Shown: positions 1-7,457, counted from the first letter of the stretch. The stretch: 11,010 bases of DNA from Candidatus Izemoplasmatales bacterium (GCA_028694875.1 JAQVKB010000017.1:1-11010), one strand, 5' to 3'. A program made the numbers and translations. The notes: generated by a model not told the origin, from the sequence alone.

Positions 1-690
1 CACGGAAAGGGATAGGATCTTTCCAAGCGCAATCTCGCTACGCTTGACAGGGGTAATTAACAAGGTTGAGATGGTGTTCCGTTCTTTTTCACCCGCAATC
101 GATTCCGGTCCAATCGACAATGCGCCTGAAAATAAGAACATCACGACCAGCATCGGCAACATCGAAGAAATCATGGAGCCCGTCTGAACATTGGGATCCA
201 CGGGAGTTCCACTCCACACGGTCGTGAAATAGGTCGTGCTGAGGGCTGTTTGATATGCGGAAACATATCCCGCAAAGCGCGAATAAACTGCGCTTCCATT
301 CATCGAATTGCTATTGCCATACAGCGTCACGGTGGGTTTGTCGCCTGTGCCATCATAGGTTTCAAAATTGTCACTGAATATAATCAGTAATTCGAAAGTT
401 TCGGCGTCAATTTGGGCTTCATAGTCGGCTACTTGATCCGCTGTGATGGTAATGACATTCAGGTTATCGGTCGTTTCTCCCGCCTGATATATTTGTGAGA
501 ATGCGGCCGTGGGGTTGACGATCGCGACATTCACAATGGCTTGGTTGATAGTATTATCGAGTGCCATTCCAATAAACGTGTAAATCATGAAAATCATCAA
601 ACCCGGAAGAATCATCACACTGAGGATTAAACGTCGATCTTTGATGACGCGATCCCATTCTTTTTTGAAAATCGTGAGGATATTTTTCAT
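1..690 (-). CDS. NatB-like ABC-2 type transporter permease (C-terminus beyond window)
   Basis: Membrane subunit of an ABC exporter, predicted to pair with the ATPase encoded just upstream. The reading frame is open for 230 codons from ATG at 690 to the window edge, so the 3' end is missing. Seen: a basic N-terminus, a first membrane helix at about residues 21-43, an outside-facing domain at about 45-172, and a second helix at about 174-194. A cytoplasmic GEKERNT motif follows at 200-206, continuing TLLITPVKRSEIALGK. This arrangement (TM1, large extracellular loop, TM2, then GEKE-R-T) is typical of the NatB / ABC-2 family. The ATG overlaps the ATPase stop codon (ATGA), which implies translational coupling. 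NatB of Bacillus subtilis takes part in sodium extrusion, but homologues export varied substrates, so the substrate is left open here. Confidence 0.88.
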   Translation of the reverse strand, partial: MKNILTIFKKEWDRVIKDRRLILSVMILPGLMIFMIYTFIGMALDNTINQAIVNVAIVNPTAAFSQIYQAGETTDNLNVITITADQVADYEAQIDAETFELLIIFSDNFETYDGTGDKPTVTLYGNSNSMNGSAVYSRFAGYVSAYQTALSTTYFTTVWSGTPVDPNVQTGSMISSMLPMLVVMFLFSGALSIGPESIAGEKERNTISTLLITPVKRSEIALGKILSLSV

Positions 691-1466
691 AAAGTTTCCT
701 CACTTTCCGAAGCATACAGGTCGAAGAAAAAGGATTCAAAATCATCGGTCTTCTCTGCGAGTCTCTCCATGGTTTCCGTATACACGAGTTTGCCGTTAAT
801 AATGATGCCAACGCGGTCGCAAATTTTTTCGACCAAAGAGAAAATATGCGTACTTACGATGATGGTTTTTCCACGTTCTCGGAGTTCTTTGAGGTAATCG
901 GTGACGACTTTTGCCGTCACAATATCGAGCCCATTCGTGGGTTCGTCAAAAACAATGATGTCAGGGTCATGGACAAGTGAAATCGCAATTTGGATTTTTT
1001 GTCGCATGCCCGTGGAAAGTTCGCCGACCTTGACCTCGGCAAATTTATCAATTCCAAATCGTTGGAATAACGATTGTTTCCGCTCGTTTCGTCGTGCTTC
1101 AGGAATACCGTGGAGCGCAGAAAAATAATCAAACAAGTAGTTTGGCGTAAAGAAGTCTTCCAATTTTAAATCGCTGGTCAAAAATCCAATCACTCTGCGT
1201 ACGCCATCTGGATCGGTTAAGACACTATGTCCATCGATATGAATATCTCCTTGATCGGGACGAATCAAGGTTGAGATACACCGGAGTGTTGTTGTTTTTC
1301 CCGCACCGTTGGGTCCTAGTAATCCATAGATTTCTCCTGGAAAAGCTTCAAAAGAGAGTTGATTGACTGCGACTTTGGTGGTTTCAGTAGTATGTTCAAT
1401 GCGTCGTTGTTTTTTGGATAAATGGAACGTCTTCGTAATTCCATCGACGCGGATGCTAGATTCCAT
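687..1466 (-). CDS. NatA-like ABC transporter ATP-binding protein
   Basis: Cytoplasmic ATPase subunit that powers the ABC-2 permease encoded directly downstream. The 259-aa product carries a complete nucleotide-binding domain: Walker A GPNGAGKTT at residues 51-59, signature LSTGMRQK at 150-157, Walker B IIVFDEP at 170-176, D-loop NGLD at 178-181 and switch histidine at 207 in STH. A short basic/polar insertion (about residues 17-32) sits between the first two strands. The start has a GGGGG ribosome binding site 7 bases upstream. Its TGA stop overlaps the permease ATG by 4 bases, so the two form an operon. The family is clear; the transported substrate (sodium, drug or peptide) cannot be read from the sequence, so no symbol is given. 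Confidence 0.93.
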   Translation of the reverse strand: MESSIRVDGITKTFHLSKKQRRIEHTTETTKVAVNQLSFEAFPGEIYGLLGPNGAGKTTTLRCISTLIRPDQGDIHIDGHSVLTDPDGVRRVIGFLTSDLKLEDFFTPNYLFDYFSALHGIPEARRNERKQSLFQRFGIDKFAEVKVGELSTGMRQKIQIAISLVHDPDIIVFDEPTNGLDIVTAKVVTDYLKELRERGKTIIVSTHIFSLVEKICDRVGIIINGKLVYTETMERLAEKTDDFESFFFDLYASESEETL

Positions 1467-1493
1467 AAGTAAGCCCCCTTGTTCTACCCTTTA

Positions 1494-1522
1494 AGTGTAT
1501 CAAATTTGTTGCTTGATTACAA
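1494..1522 (-). promoter_or_regulatory. Candidate sigma-A promoter of the natAB-like operon
   Basis: On the minus strand, TTGTAA (1522-1517) and TACACT (1499-1494) are separated by exactly 17 bases, about 28 bases upstream of the ATPase start and downstream of the rplT terminator. Each box matches the consensus at 4 of 6 positions. The position is right but the boxes are only moderately good. Confidence 0.5.
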
Positions 1523-1550
1523 CCTTCTTGCGAAGTTTTACAAATCGGAA

Positions 1551-1582
1551 AAGAAACAAAAAAAGTCTATTGCTAGACTTTT
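1551..1582 (-). terminator. Rho-independent terminator of infC-rpmI-rplT
   Basis: A perfect 9-bp stem (AAAAGTCTA at 1582-1574 with TAGACTTTT at 1569-1561 on the minus strand) closes a 4-base loop, GCAA. It runs into a T-tract of seven. It lies 7 bases beyond the rplT stop codon and separates the translation operon from the ABC genes downstream. Confidence 0.92.
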
Positions 1583-1589
1583 CATTGTA

Positions 1590-1949
1590 TTATTTCGCGA
1601 GTGCTTTTTTGGCTTGGTCGCAAAGCGCTTTGAATCCCGCGGGATCATTGATGGCGATGTCTGCCAAAATCTTGCGGTTGACTTCGATCTTCGCGACGTT
1701 CAAACCATTGATCAATCTGGAATAAGAGAGATCATTGAGTCTTGCGGCTGCGTTGATACGAGTAATCCACAATTTGCGGAAGTCGCGTTTTTTACGACGA
1801 CGATCGCGGTAGGCGTAAGCCAAGGAGTTCATGACTTGCTCTTTGGCAGTCTTGAACAATAAATGTTTGGCGCCGTAATAGCCTTTCGCAAGCTTTAGGA
1901 CGCTCTTTCTTCTTCTTCTGGTGGTGTATCCACCTTTGACTCTCGGCAT
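1590..1949 (-). CDS. rplT: 50S ribosomal protein L20
   Basis: Early-assembling large-subunit protein that binds 23S rRNA; in Bacillus subtilis it also represses its own operon by binding the infC leader. The 119-aa length is normal for the family. Seen: the family N-terminus MPRVKGGYTTRRRRKSVLK, then AKGYYGAKHLLFKTAKEQV, a very basic RDRRRKKRDFRKLWITRINAA block, and a C-terminal globular region with LSYSRLINGLNVAKIEVNRK. An AGGAGGAA ribosome binding site precedes the ATG. It is the last gene of infC-rpmI-rplT and is followed at once by a strong terminator. The leader upstream of infC is a plausible L20 target, which would close a feedback loop. Confidence 0.98.
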   Translation of the reverse strand: MPRVKGGYTTRRRRKSVLKLAKGYYGAKHLLFKTAKEQVMNSLAYAYRDRRRKKRDFRKLWITRINAAARLNDLSYSRLINGLNVAKIEVNRKILADIAINDPAGFKALCDQAKKALAK

Positions 1950-1967
1950 GGGTAATGTTCCTCCTGA

Positions 1968-2165
1968 TTACAAGTACGGTACTTGATGTTTGATCCGTTT
2001 TACATCGGACGGATGGACGATTTCAGTCCGGCGCGCCTGGCGGTTTTGCTTCGGCGATTTATGGCTCATCAAATGCCCGTGGAACGTGCTCGAGCGTTTT
2101 AGTTGGCCTGTTGCGGTTCTTTTTAATCTTTTCTTCGTTCCCGAATGGGACTTCATTTTTGGCAT
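1968..2165 (-). CDS. rpmI: 50S ribosomal protein L35
   Basis: Small basic protein of the large ribosomal subunit. The 65-aa length is standard. It opens with the family signature MPKMKSHSGTKKRLKRT and contains GQLKRS, followed by HLMSHKSPKQNRQAR. The C-terminal HPSDVKRIKHQVPYL is slightly longer than the common KRIRxxL ending. The start is preceded by GGAGTG at good spacing and lies 13 bases after the infC stop; rplT follows after 18 bases. The order infC-rpmI-rplT is highly conserved across bacteria and supports one transcript. Confidence 0.97.
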   Translation of the reverse strand: MPKMKSHSGTKKRLKRTATGQLKRSSTFHGHLMSHKSPKQNRQARRTEIVHPSDVKRIKHQVPYL

Positions 2166-2178
2166 AGTCGTTCACTCC

Positions 2179-2727
2179 TTACGCGGTTTTTTTCTTGGGT
2201 GCCAAATTCATGGTAATGTATCTTCCTTCATGGGTTACAGACTTCTCGATTTCTCCGACTTCGGCGCATCCTGCGAGGAAACGGTCAAGAACTTCTTTCC
2301 CTTGTTGGATGAGAATTTTTCCGGCGCGGTTGGGGAGACGGACTGAAACTTTCAGTTTGTCGCCTTTTTCCAAAAACTTGACGCCGTTTCTCAATTTGGT
2401 TTCGAAGTCGTGGGTGTCGATGACGGCGGTCAGACGAATCTCTTTGAGTTCGACAATCTTCTGGTTCTTCCGCGCTTCCCGTGCTTTGCGTTGTTGTTCA
2501 TAACGGAACTTCGAATAGTCCATTAGTTTGCATACCGGTGGATTGCCATTTGGCGCAACCATCACAAGGTCAAGGCCTTGATCTGCGGCGATTCCGAGGG
2601 CTTGTCGCGTCGGCATTTTGCCGTGCTGTTGACCATCCGCGCCGATTAACAAGACTTCCCTTACACGAATTTCGTCATTGATGGGCGTCGTGTCTTTTTT
2701 GACCGGTTTTGCATTGTTGTATAGAAT
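2179..2727 (-). CDS. infC: Translation initiation factor IF-3, ATT start
   Basis: Binds the 30S subunit, prevents premature 50S joining and proofreads the start codon. From the proposed start the protein is 182 aa, the usual size. Seen: N-domain motif INDEIRVREVLLI (about residues 16-28), the LGIAADQGLDLVMVAP segment, the linker PPVCKLMDYSKFRYEQQRK, and the C-domain segments KEIRLTAVIDTHDFETK and VSVRLPNRAG. I choose ATT at 2727-2725 because a near-perfect AGGAGGTG lies 6 bases upstream and no ATG, GTG or TTG is suitably placed. The in-frame TTG at 2829 would put the attenuator hairpin inside the coding region and add 34 residues unlike IF-3. An ATT start is known for E. coli infC, where IF-3 discriminates against it and so limits its own synthesis. 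Confidence 0.95.
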   Translation of the reverse strand: MLYNNAKPVKKDTTPINDEIRVREVLLIGADGQQHGKMPTRQALGIAADQGLDLVMVAPNGNPPVCKLMDYSKFRYEQQRKAREARKNQKIVELKEIRLTAVIDTHDFETKLRNGVKFLEKGDKLKVSVRLPNRAGKILIQQGKEVLDRFLAGCAEVGEIEKSVTHEGRYITMNLAPKKKTA

Positions 2728-2733
2728 AAGAAA

Positions 2734-2741
2734 CACCTCCT
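2734..2741 (-). promoter_or_regulatory. Strong ribosome binding site that fixes the infC ATT start
   Basis: The minus strand reads AGGAGGTG here, complementary to the anti-Shine-Dalgarno end of 16S rRNA. Six bases (TTTCTT) separate it from ATT at 2727-2725. Other initiation codons in the frame are not at a workable distance. Confidence 0.85.
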
Positions 2742-2869
2742 GGTTGTTCAAAATAGAAAAAGTGGGCACGTAAAGTACCCACTCGTCATGTCGATTCATG
2801 TCGGTAGCGTCAACCCATTGATCTTGCAATCGGGTGAGAAGGGGTACTTCTTCTTTCTACGTTTAAGCC
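2742..2869 (-). promoter_or_regulatory. L20-type leader of infC-rpmI-rplT with competing hairpins
   Basis: This 5' untranslated leader lies between the promoter and the infC ribosome binding site. AAGTACCC at 2849-2842 (minus strand) is exactly complementary to GGGTACTT at 2780-2773, which forms part of the terminator 5' arm and loop, so the two pairings exclude one another. The upstream segment can also fold locally (AGAAG/CTTCT, 2851-2837), which would free the terminator. In Bacillus subtilis the same operon is regulated by L20 binding its leader and promoting premature termination. The layout here fits that mechanism; L20 binding itself is inferred. Confidence 0.78.
2749..2783 (-). terminator. 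Attenuator (intrinsic terminator) in the infC leader
   Basis: On the minus strand AGTGGGTAC (2783-2775) pairs with GTGCCCACT (2769-2761) around a 5-base loop. This is a 9-bp stem with a single G-T pair, and TTTTTCTATTTT follows. It sits about 90 bases after the predicted transcription start and before the infC ribosome binding site, the position of an attenuator. Its 5' arm can pair instead with the segment at 2849-2842. Confidence 0.85.
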
Positions 2870-2875
2870 TGTTTT

Positions 2876-2904
2876 ATTATAGTATATCCACGGACATTTG
2901 TCAA
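2876..2904 (-). promoter_or_regulatory. Consensus sigma-A promoter of infC-rpmI-rplT
   Basis: On the minus strand TTGACA (2904-2899), a 17-base spacer and TATAAT (2881-2876) match the consensus at all twelve positions. The -35 box starts only 9 bases after the glmU stop codon. Transcription should begin near 2869. Such a strong promoter fits an operon controlled afterwards by attenuation. Confidence 0.93.
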
Positions 2905-2913
2905 ACAAAAGAT

Positions 2914-4296
2914 TTAGTATTTTTCGTCGTCTTTGTTTTTGTCGCGGATATAATTTTCTTTGTTGACTTGATACGCTCGTGCAATCGCGAGGGAACCCTT
3001 GGGCACATTCTTGTTGAGCGTCGATCCCGCGGCAATTAAGGCATTATCCTCCACTTGGATAGGCGCAATCAAATTGACATTGCAGCCGATGAAAACATCG
3101 TCCCCAATAGTGGTTTGATATTTGTTCTTGCCATCGTAGTTGACGGTAATCGATCCGCAACCGAAGTTCACGTTCTTACCGACAGTCGCATCGCCAATAT
3201 AGGCAAGATGAGAGGCTTTGGTGTTTTCTTGGGTGGTCGATTTCTTGACTTCCACAAAATTGCCAATCCGGTTCTTCGGACCGATATGAGCGCCATCGCG
3301 CAAGTGCGCGAAGGGACCTACGGTCGTCTTTTCTTCAACGATCGAATTGTAGACGAGCGAATGACGGCACAAAACGCCCTCTCCAATAATGCTTTCATGG
3401 ATTTCCGTGTTCGGTCCAATTTGAGCCCCTTTGCGAACGATGGAGTTTCCTGTGATATAGGTGTTCGGATGGATGATGACGTTTTCTTCAATGATGACGT
3501 TATGACCAATCGTAATCGTTTCCGGGTTGATCATCGCGACGCCCTTGAGCATCAATTCTTTGTTGATATTGAGACGAAGTTTCGCTTCCGCAATCGATAG
3601 AGCATAAAGATCATTGACACCCATCGCCTTGTAAGACTCCTTAAGGAAATAGGTACCGATGACATCCTTGTTGGCTTTCATCACGCCAACGATATCCGTC
3701 AAATAATACTCGTTTTTGGTATTATGAGCGTTAATCTTCGACAGCGCATCAAAAACCACGGAAGCTTTGCCAACATAGATTCCGGTATTGATTTCATTGA
3801 TTGTACGTTGCGAAGAGGTTGCTTCGTGGTGTTCAATGATGGCATCCAAATAGCCAGAATCGTTGCGGATGATACGTCCATATCCATCGGGGTCTTCGAC
3901 TTTGGTGGTGACAATTGTCAAATCATGACGTCGTTCCGCATGTTGCTGAATCGCATTTTCAATCAATTTCGTATCCACGAGTGGCATATCCCCTGGAAGA
4001 ATCATACAATCGCTATTGCGATCGGCCAAAAATGGTTCGCAAACCATGACCGCATGACCCGTTCCTAATTGCTCTTCTTGGACGACATAAGTGACTTTGT
4101 CTCCCAAAATATCGCGAATTACCTCACGTTTATGGCCGACGACCACCAAAATTTCATCAAAAAGACCTGTGTTCTGAATGTTTTCAACTATATAGGCAAT
4201 CATTGGTTTGCGGAGTAATGGGTACGCGCATTTCGGTAATTCCGTCTTCATTCGCGTTCCTTTGCCTGCGGCGAGGATAATGGCATATCGTTTCAT
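2914..4296 (-). CDS. glmU: Bifunctional GlcNAc-1-P uridyltransferase / GlcN-1-P acetyltransferase
   Basis: Catalyses the last two steps to UDP-GlcNAc: acetyl-CoA-dependent acetylation of glucosamine-1-phosphate, then UMP transfer from UTP. It is cytoplasmic, and 460 aa is the normal length. The N-terminal pyrophosphorylase domain has LAAGKGTRMK at 8-17, QLGTGHA at 76-82 and GDMPL at 102-106. A long helix near 225-250 leads to a left-handed beta-helix of hexapeptide repeats. This helix holds the acetyltransferase residues: HLR at 331-333, EVKK at 349-352, and SHLAYIGD with His363 and Tyr366. It ends in a charged tail (KNKDDEKY). Its ATG overlaps the glmM TGA by 4 bases, so the two are coupled. 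AAGGGGTG serves as ribosome binding site. No terminator separates it from the infC promoter, so some readthrough is likely. Confidence 0.98.
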   Translation of the reverse strand: MKRYAIILAAGKGTRMKTELPKCAYPLLRKPMIAYIVENIQNTGLFDEILVVVGHKREVIRDILGDKVTYVVQEEQLGTGHAVMVCEPFLADRNSDCMILPGDMPLVDTKLIENAIQQHAERRHDLTIVTTKVEDPDGYGRIIRNDSGYLDAIIEHHEATSSQRTINEINTGIYVGKASVVFDALSKINAHNTKNEYYLTDIVGVMKANKDVIGTYFLKESYKAMGVNDLYALSIAEAKLRLNINKELMLKGVAMINPETITIGHNVIIEENVIIHPNTYITGNSIVRKGAQIGPNTEIHESIIGEGVLCRHSLVYNSIVEEKTTVGPFAHLRDGAHIGPKNRIGNFVEVKKSTTQENTKASHLAYIGDATVGKNVNFGCGSITVNYDGKNKYQTTIGDDVFIGCNVNLIAPIQVEDNALIAAGSTLNKNVPKGSLAIARAYQVNKENYIRDKNKDDEKY

Positions 4297-5606
4297 CGTT
4301 TCACCCCTTGGGAAAGAGACTCTATCGTCTCGACAATTCGAGCGATGATGTCCTCAACTTGTTCTTTTGTTTTTGCGGAAGCACTGATACGAAGCAAAGG
4401 CTCAGTTCCACTAGGACGAACCAAAACATATCCGTCCGACCCTAGTTCTTGTTCGATTTGTGCGACCAGTTCTAGAATGAGTGGGTGTTTCGCCAACGTT
4501 TTGTCGACACCGCGCAAATTGACGAGTTTATCGGGATAGATTGAGACGTCTTTGGTGATTTCTTCCAACGTCGTATTGGAAAGGGCCAATAAATGCGTCA
4601 AGTAAATCGCGTTAAGAACACCATCTCCAGTATCGAGTAGTGCGCGGTTGATGATGTGTCCGCTGGCTTCGCCACCAATCACGGCATCCGACTTGAGCAT
4701 TTCTTCGAGCACGTATTTGTCGCCAACTTGTGTTTGAGTTACTTCGATGCGATGCTTCTTGAAGGCCTTGATAATACCAAGATTGCTCATCTTTGTCAAG
4801 ATGACAAGGCTATTCTTCAAATGTCCTTGTTCTTTCATAGTACGGGCTATCGCATAAATCATCATGTCGCCATCATAAAGGCGACCATCTTTGCCGATGC
4901 AGATGACACGATCGCCATCGCCATCAAAGGCAAAACCCAAATCTAGTTGATGTGATAATACCGTATGAATCAACGCTTCGGGATGTGTGGACCCACAAGC
5001 GACATTGATGTTTTTTCCATCAGGATGATTTGACAAAACGACGAGTTCTTTTGCGACTTCAGAAAAGAGCTTTTCCGCGGTCGCCACCGTTGCCCCATTG
5101 GCGAGATCAATGCCAATTCGAAAGGGGGTTTTCTGAAGAAAGGGTGAGAAGAGGCTATGATAAAGCGCTTCGTCCGCGATCGCAGGCAAGTCCTTGCCAA
5201 CACGAATCGGTTTCTCCAGAGTAGTATTTCCATCCATCGCACTTTCAATGGCCAATTCTCGTTCTTCAAACAGCTTTTCCCCAGCATCGAACACTTTGAT
5301 GCCATTGTCATGATAAGGATTGTGACTCGCTGTCACCATCACGCCAATCGCTTGTTGCTTCCGAGAGATATAACTCAATTTTGGTGTTGGCTGCACTCCC
5401 AAATCCAAGACATCAATGCCACTGATTTTGGCACCTTGTTTGACCGCGTCCACAAGCATCGATGAAGACTCTCTCGTGTCACAAGCAATCACCAGTTGAC
5501 GACGATGCAATACCAGCAAACTTTTCCCAAGGTTGAACGCAAGTTCAAAAGTTAATTGTTCATAAGCTTTTCCCCGAATACCATCGGTTCCAAAATATTT
5601 ACCCAC
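4293..5606 (-). CDS. glmM: Phosphoglucosamine mutase, GTG start
   Basis: Interconverts glucosamine-6-phosphate and glucosamine-1-phosphate, the middle step of UDP-GlcNAc synthesis. From GTG at 5606 the protein is 437 aa and opens with MGKYFGTDGIRG, the usual family start. Seen: the phosphoserine loop TASHNPYHDNGIK (Ser94), metal loop DGDGDR at 228-233, sugar-binding EASGH at 313-317 and phosphate-binding RPSGTEP at 397-403. A TTG five codons upstream is in frame, but the GGGGGG ribosome binding site lies 7 bases before the GTG and would be inside the gene if TTG were used. It follows glmS by 23 bases and overlaps glmU by 4 bases. Enzymes of this family need phosphorylation at the active serine to work. 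Confidence 0.97.
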   Translation of the reverse strand: MGKYFGTDGIRGKAYEQLTFELAFNLGKSLLVLHRRQLVIACDTRESSSMLVDAVKQGAKISGIDVLDLGVQPTPKLSYISRKQQAIGVMVTASHNPYHDNGIKVFDAGEKLFEERELAIESAMDGNTTLEKPIRVGKDLPAIADEALYHSLFSPFLQKTPFRIGIDLANGATVATAEKLFSEVAKELVVLSNHPDGKNINVACGSTHPEALIHTVLSHQLDLGFAFDGDGDRVICIGKDGRLYDGDMMIYAIARTMKEQGHLKNSLVILTKMSNLGIIKAFKKHRIEVTQTQVGDKYVLEEMLKSDAVIGGEASGHIINRALLDTGDGVLNAIYLTHLLALSNTTLEEITKDVSIYPDKLVNLRGVDKTLAKHPLILELVAQIEQELGSDGYVLVRPSGTEPLLRISASAKTKEQVEDIIARIVETIESLSQGVKR

Positions 5607-5613
5607 GTTAGTT

Positions 5614-5619
5614 CCCCCC
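5614..5619 (-). promoter_or_regulatory. Ribosome binding site that decides the glmM GTG start
   Basis: GGGGGG on the minus strand lies 7 bases upstream of GTG at 5606. It overlaps the in-frame TTG at 5621-5619, which argues that the TTG is not the start. Confidence 0.7.
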
Positions 5620-5629
5620 AATCAACGTG

Positions 5630-7429
5630 TCACTCCACTGTGACGGATTTAGCTAAGTTTCGAGGTTTATCGATATCTTTTCCAAGATCCAAAGCGGAGT
5701 AGAATGAAATCAGTTGTGTTGGAATGACTGTTACCATTGGTGACAACGATTCATGCACATCCATTAACACGATTTCATCGGTTAGTTCACTCACATTGTT
5801 CAAACTAATCACGAGGACTTCTGCGCCACGCGAATGAACTTCACGAATGTTGGCGCGAGTGTTGTTATTGATCGCATGTTGCGAAATAATCGCAATCACA
5901 GGAACGCCATCTTCGATTAAGGCAATGGTCCCATGTTTCAATTCGCCTGCCGCAAAGCCTTCTGTTTGGATATAGGAAATTTCTTTGAGTTTGAGCGCCG
6001 CTTCCAAGCAAGTGTAATAATCTAACCCGCGCCCGATATAGAAACAGTTGCGTTTGGTCAGTTTTTCGCCGACCAAACTATGGACGTATTCGCGTTTGTC
6101 GATGATGGCTTCCATTGCCACGGCAACACGAGACAATTCGTGATGCAAATCAAAAGGCTTTTTCTTCGCCATGACATAGGCGACTACCAAAAGAATCGCA
6201 ACTTGGCCAACGTAAGCTTTCGTCGAGGCAACCGCAATTTCTGGACCCGCGAAAATTTCCAAGAAAGCGTCGGCTTCCCTTGCCAATGTGGATGTAGGGA
6301 CATTCGTGATTGTAAGCGTGGGATACCCAAGCGCTTTGACATTGACCAGGCAAGCTCTTAAGTCGGCGGTCTCACCAGATTGTGAAATAAAGACGAATGC
6401 ACAATTTTCAACCAGCAAAGGCATATTGTAGGCAAATTCCGAAGCGATAAACACTTCGGCTGGTACTTTCGCAATGTTCTCAAAATAATATTTTCCAACA
6501 TAACCCGCATGCATGCTGGTACCCGCGGCGATGATGTAGATGCGTTTTGCATTTTGCACAATCGACAAGGCTTTGGGATCAATGGAAAAGACATCGTCAT
6601 TCATGTATTTGGAAATGATTTTCCGAACGACACTGGGCTGTTCGCAAATCTCTTTGAGCATATAATGCGAATAACCTGCTTTTCCAATTTCCTCCAATAC
6701 GATGTTCATTTCCATGAAGGATTCTTCGACCGGGGAGCCGATAATATCGCAAAGACGATATTGATAACTGTCTTCTGTTTTTTCAACTACTGTGAATGTT
6801 TTGTCTTCGATGGGCATGTATTTGTCGGCGTTGCCGACCAATGCCATCACATCTGAGGCAAGCGTGACACCCTTTTCCCCAACGCCAATGAGCAGGGGAG
6901 ACTTATTTTTCGCCGCGTAAATAAATTCAGGATGTTGAGTGTCTAGGATCAATAACGCATAGGATCCTTCAATCAACGAGAGTGTTTTCCGAATTGCTTC
7001 TTCCACAGAGAGTGTATTGGAGAAATGTTCAATGAGCGTCGCAATTACTTCGGTATCGGTTTCGCTGACAAAATCGGCATTGGGAAGGTATTTTGCAATC
7101 AATTCTTTGTAGTTTTCAATGACCCCATTATGAACCAAGGCAAAACGTTGATTCCATGAAAAATGCGGGTGAGAATTGATTTGATTGGGTTTCCCATGGG
7201 TAGCCCATCGCGTATGCCCGATGCCAAGATGGTTGCTCATCGAGTAGTCGAAATCGTCAATCAAATGTCTGACGCGTCCTTTATCCTTATACATGACAAA
7301 ATCGTGGCTCAGGTCGTCGAGAAAGCATATGCCGCAAGAGTCGTAGCCACGATATTCTAGTTTTTCTAGTCCAGATAATATGATATCTGATGCTTTTCGA
7401 TGTCCAATGTAACCAACGATTCCGCACAT
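5630..7429 (-). CDS. glmS: Glutamine-fructose-6-phosphate aminotransferase (isomerizing)
   Basis: Makes glucosamine-6-phosphate from fructose-6-phosphate and glutamine, the committed step to amino sugars for the cell wall. The 599-aa protein is full length. The glutaminase domain starts with the nucleophile Cys2 in MCGIVGYIG (initiator Met removed), with GHTRWATHG at 71-79, NGVIENY at 101-107 and SETDTEV at 122-128. Two sugar isomerase domains follow: GTSMHAG at 303-309, SQSGET at 349-354, and EGFAAGELKHG at 490-500. The C-terminus DKPRNLAKSVTVE is the canonical ending that closes the active site. GGGAGGA precedes the ATG. It heads glmS-glmM-glmU behind its own promoter. Its leader is only about 35 bases, too short for the glmS ribozyme used by Bacillus subtilis. 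Confidence 0.99.
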   Translation of the reverse strand: MCGIVGYIGHRKASDIILSGLEKLEYRGYDSCGICFLDDLSHDFVMYKDKGRVRHLIDDFDYSMSNHLGIGHTRWATHGKPNQINSHPHFSWNQRFALVHNGVIENYKELIAKYLPNADFVSETDTEVIATLIEHFSNTLSVEEAIRKTLSLIEGSYALLILDTQHPEFIYAAKNKSPLLIGVGEKGVTLASDVMALVGNADKYMPIEDKTFTVVEKTEDSYQYRLCDIIGSPVEESFMEMNIVLEEIGKAGYSHYMLKEICEQPSVVRKIISKYMNDDVFSIDPKALSIVQNAKRIYIIAAGTSMHAGYVGKYYFENIAKVPAEVFIASEFAYNMPLLVENCAFVFISQSGETADLRACLVNVKALGYPTLTITNVPTSTLAREADAFLEIFAGPEIAVASTKAYVGQVAILLVVAYVMAKKKPFDLHHELSRVAVAMEAIIDKREYVHSLVGEKLTKRNCFYIGRGLDYYTCLEAALKLKEISYIQTEGFAAGELKHGTIALIEDGVPVIAIISQHAINNNTRANIREVHSRGAEVLVISLNNVSELTDEIVLMDVHESLSPMVTVIPTQLISFYSALDLGKDIDKPRNLAKSVTVE

Positions 7430-7443
7430 AAGAAATCCTCCCG

Positions 7444-7457
7444 AACGCTTACGCGTT
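7444..7457 (-). promoter_or_regulatory. Small GNRA-loop hairpin in the glmS leader
   Basis: The minus strand reads AACGC-GTAA-GCGTT, a perfect 5-bp stem capped by a GNRA-type tetraloop. It is placed between the predicted transcription start and the ribosome binding site of glmS. It may protect the 5' end or tune initiation; no function is shown by the sequence. Confidence 0.4.

Noticed and set aside
1479..1862. Plus-strand open frame of 127 codons over the rplT terminator and rplT
   Set aside because: It is antisense to the well-supported rplT, has no convincing ribosome binding site and its product looks random. The same holds for other plus-strand frames, such as those at 3055-3600 and 6509-6856, which are shadows of glmU and glmS.
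2728..2829. Longer infC beginning at TTG 2829
   Set aside because: The extra 34 residues cover the attenuator hairpin and the ribosome binding site and do not resemble the IF-3 N-terminus. The ATT at 2727 has the right signal.
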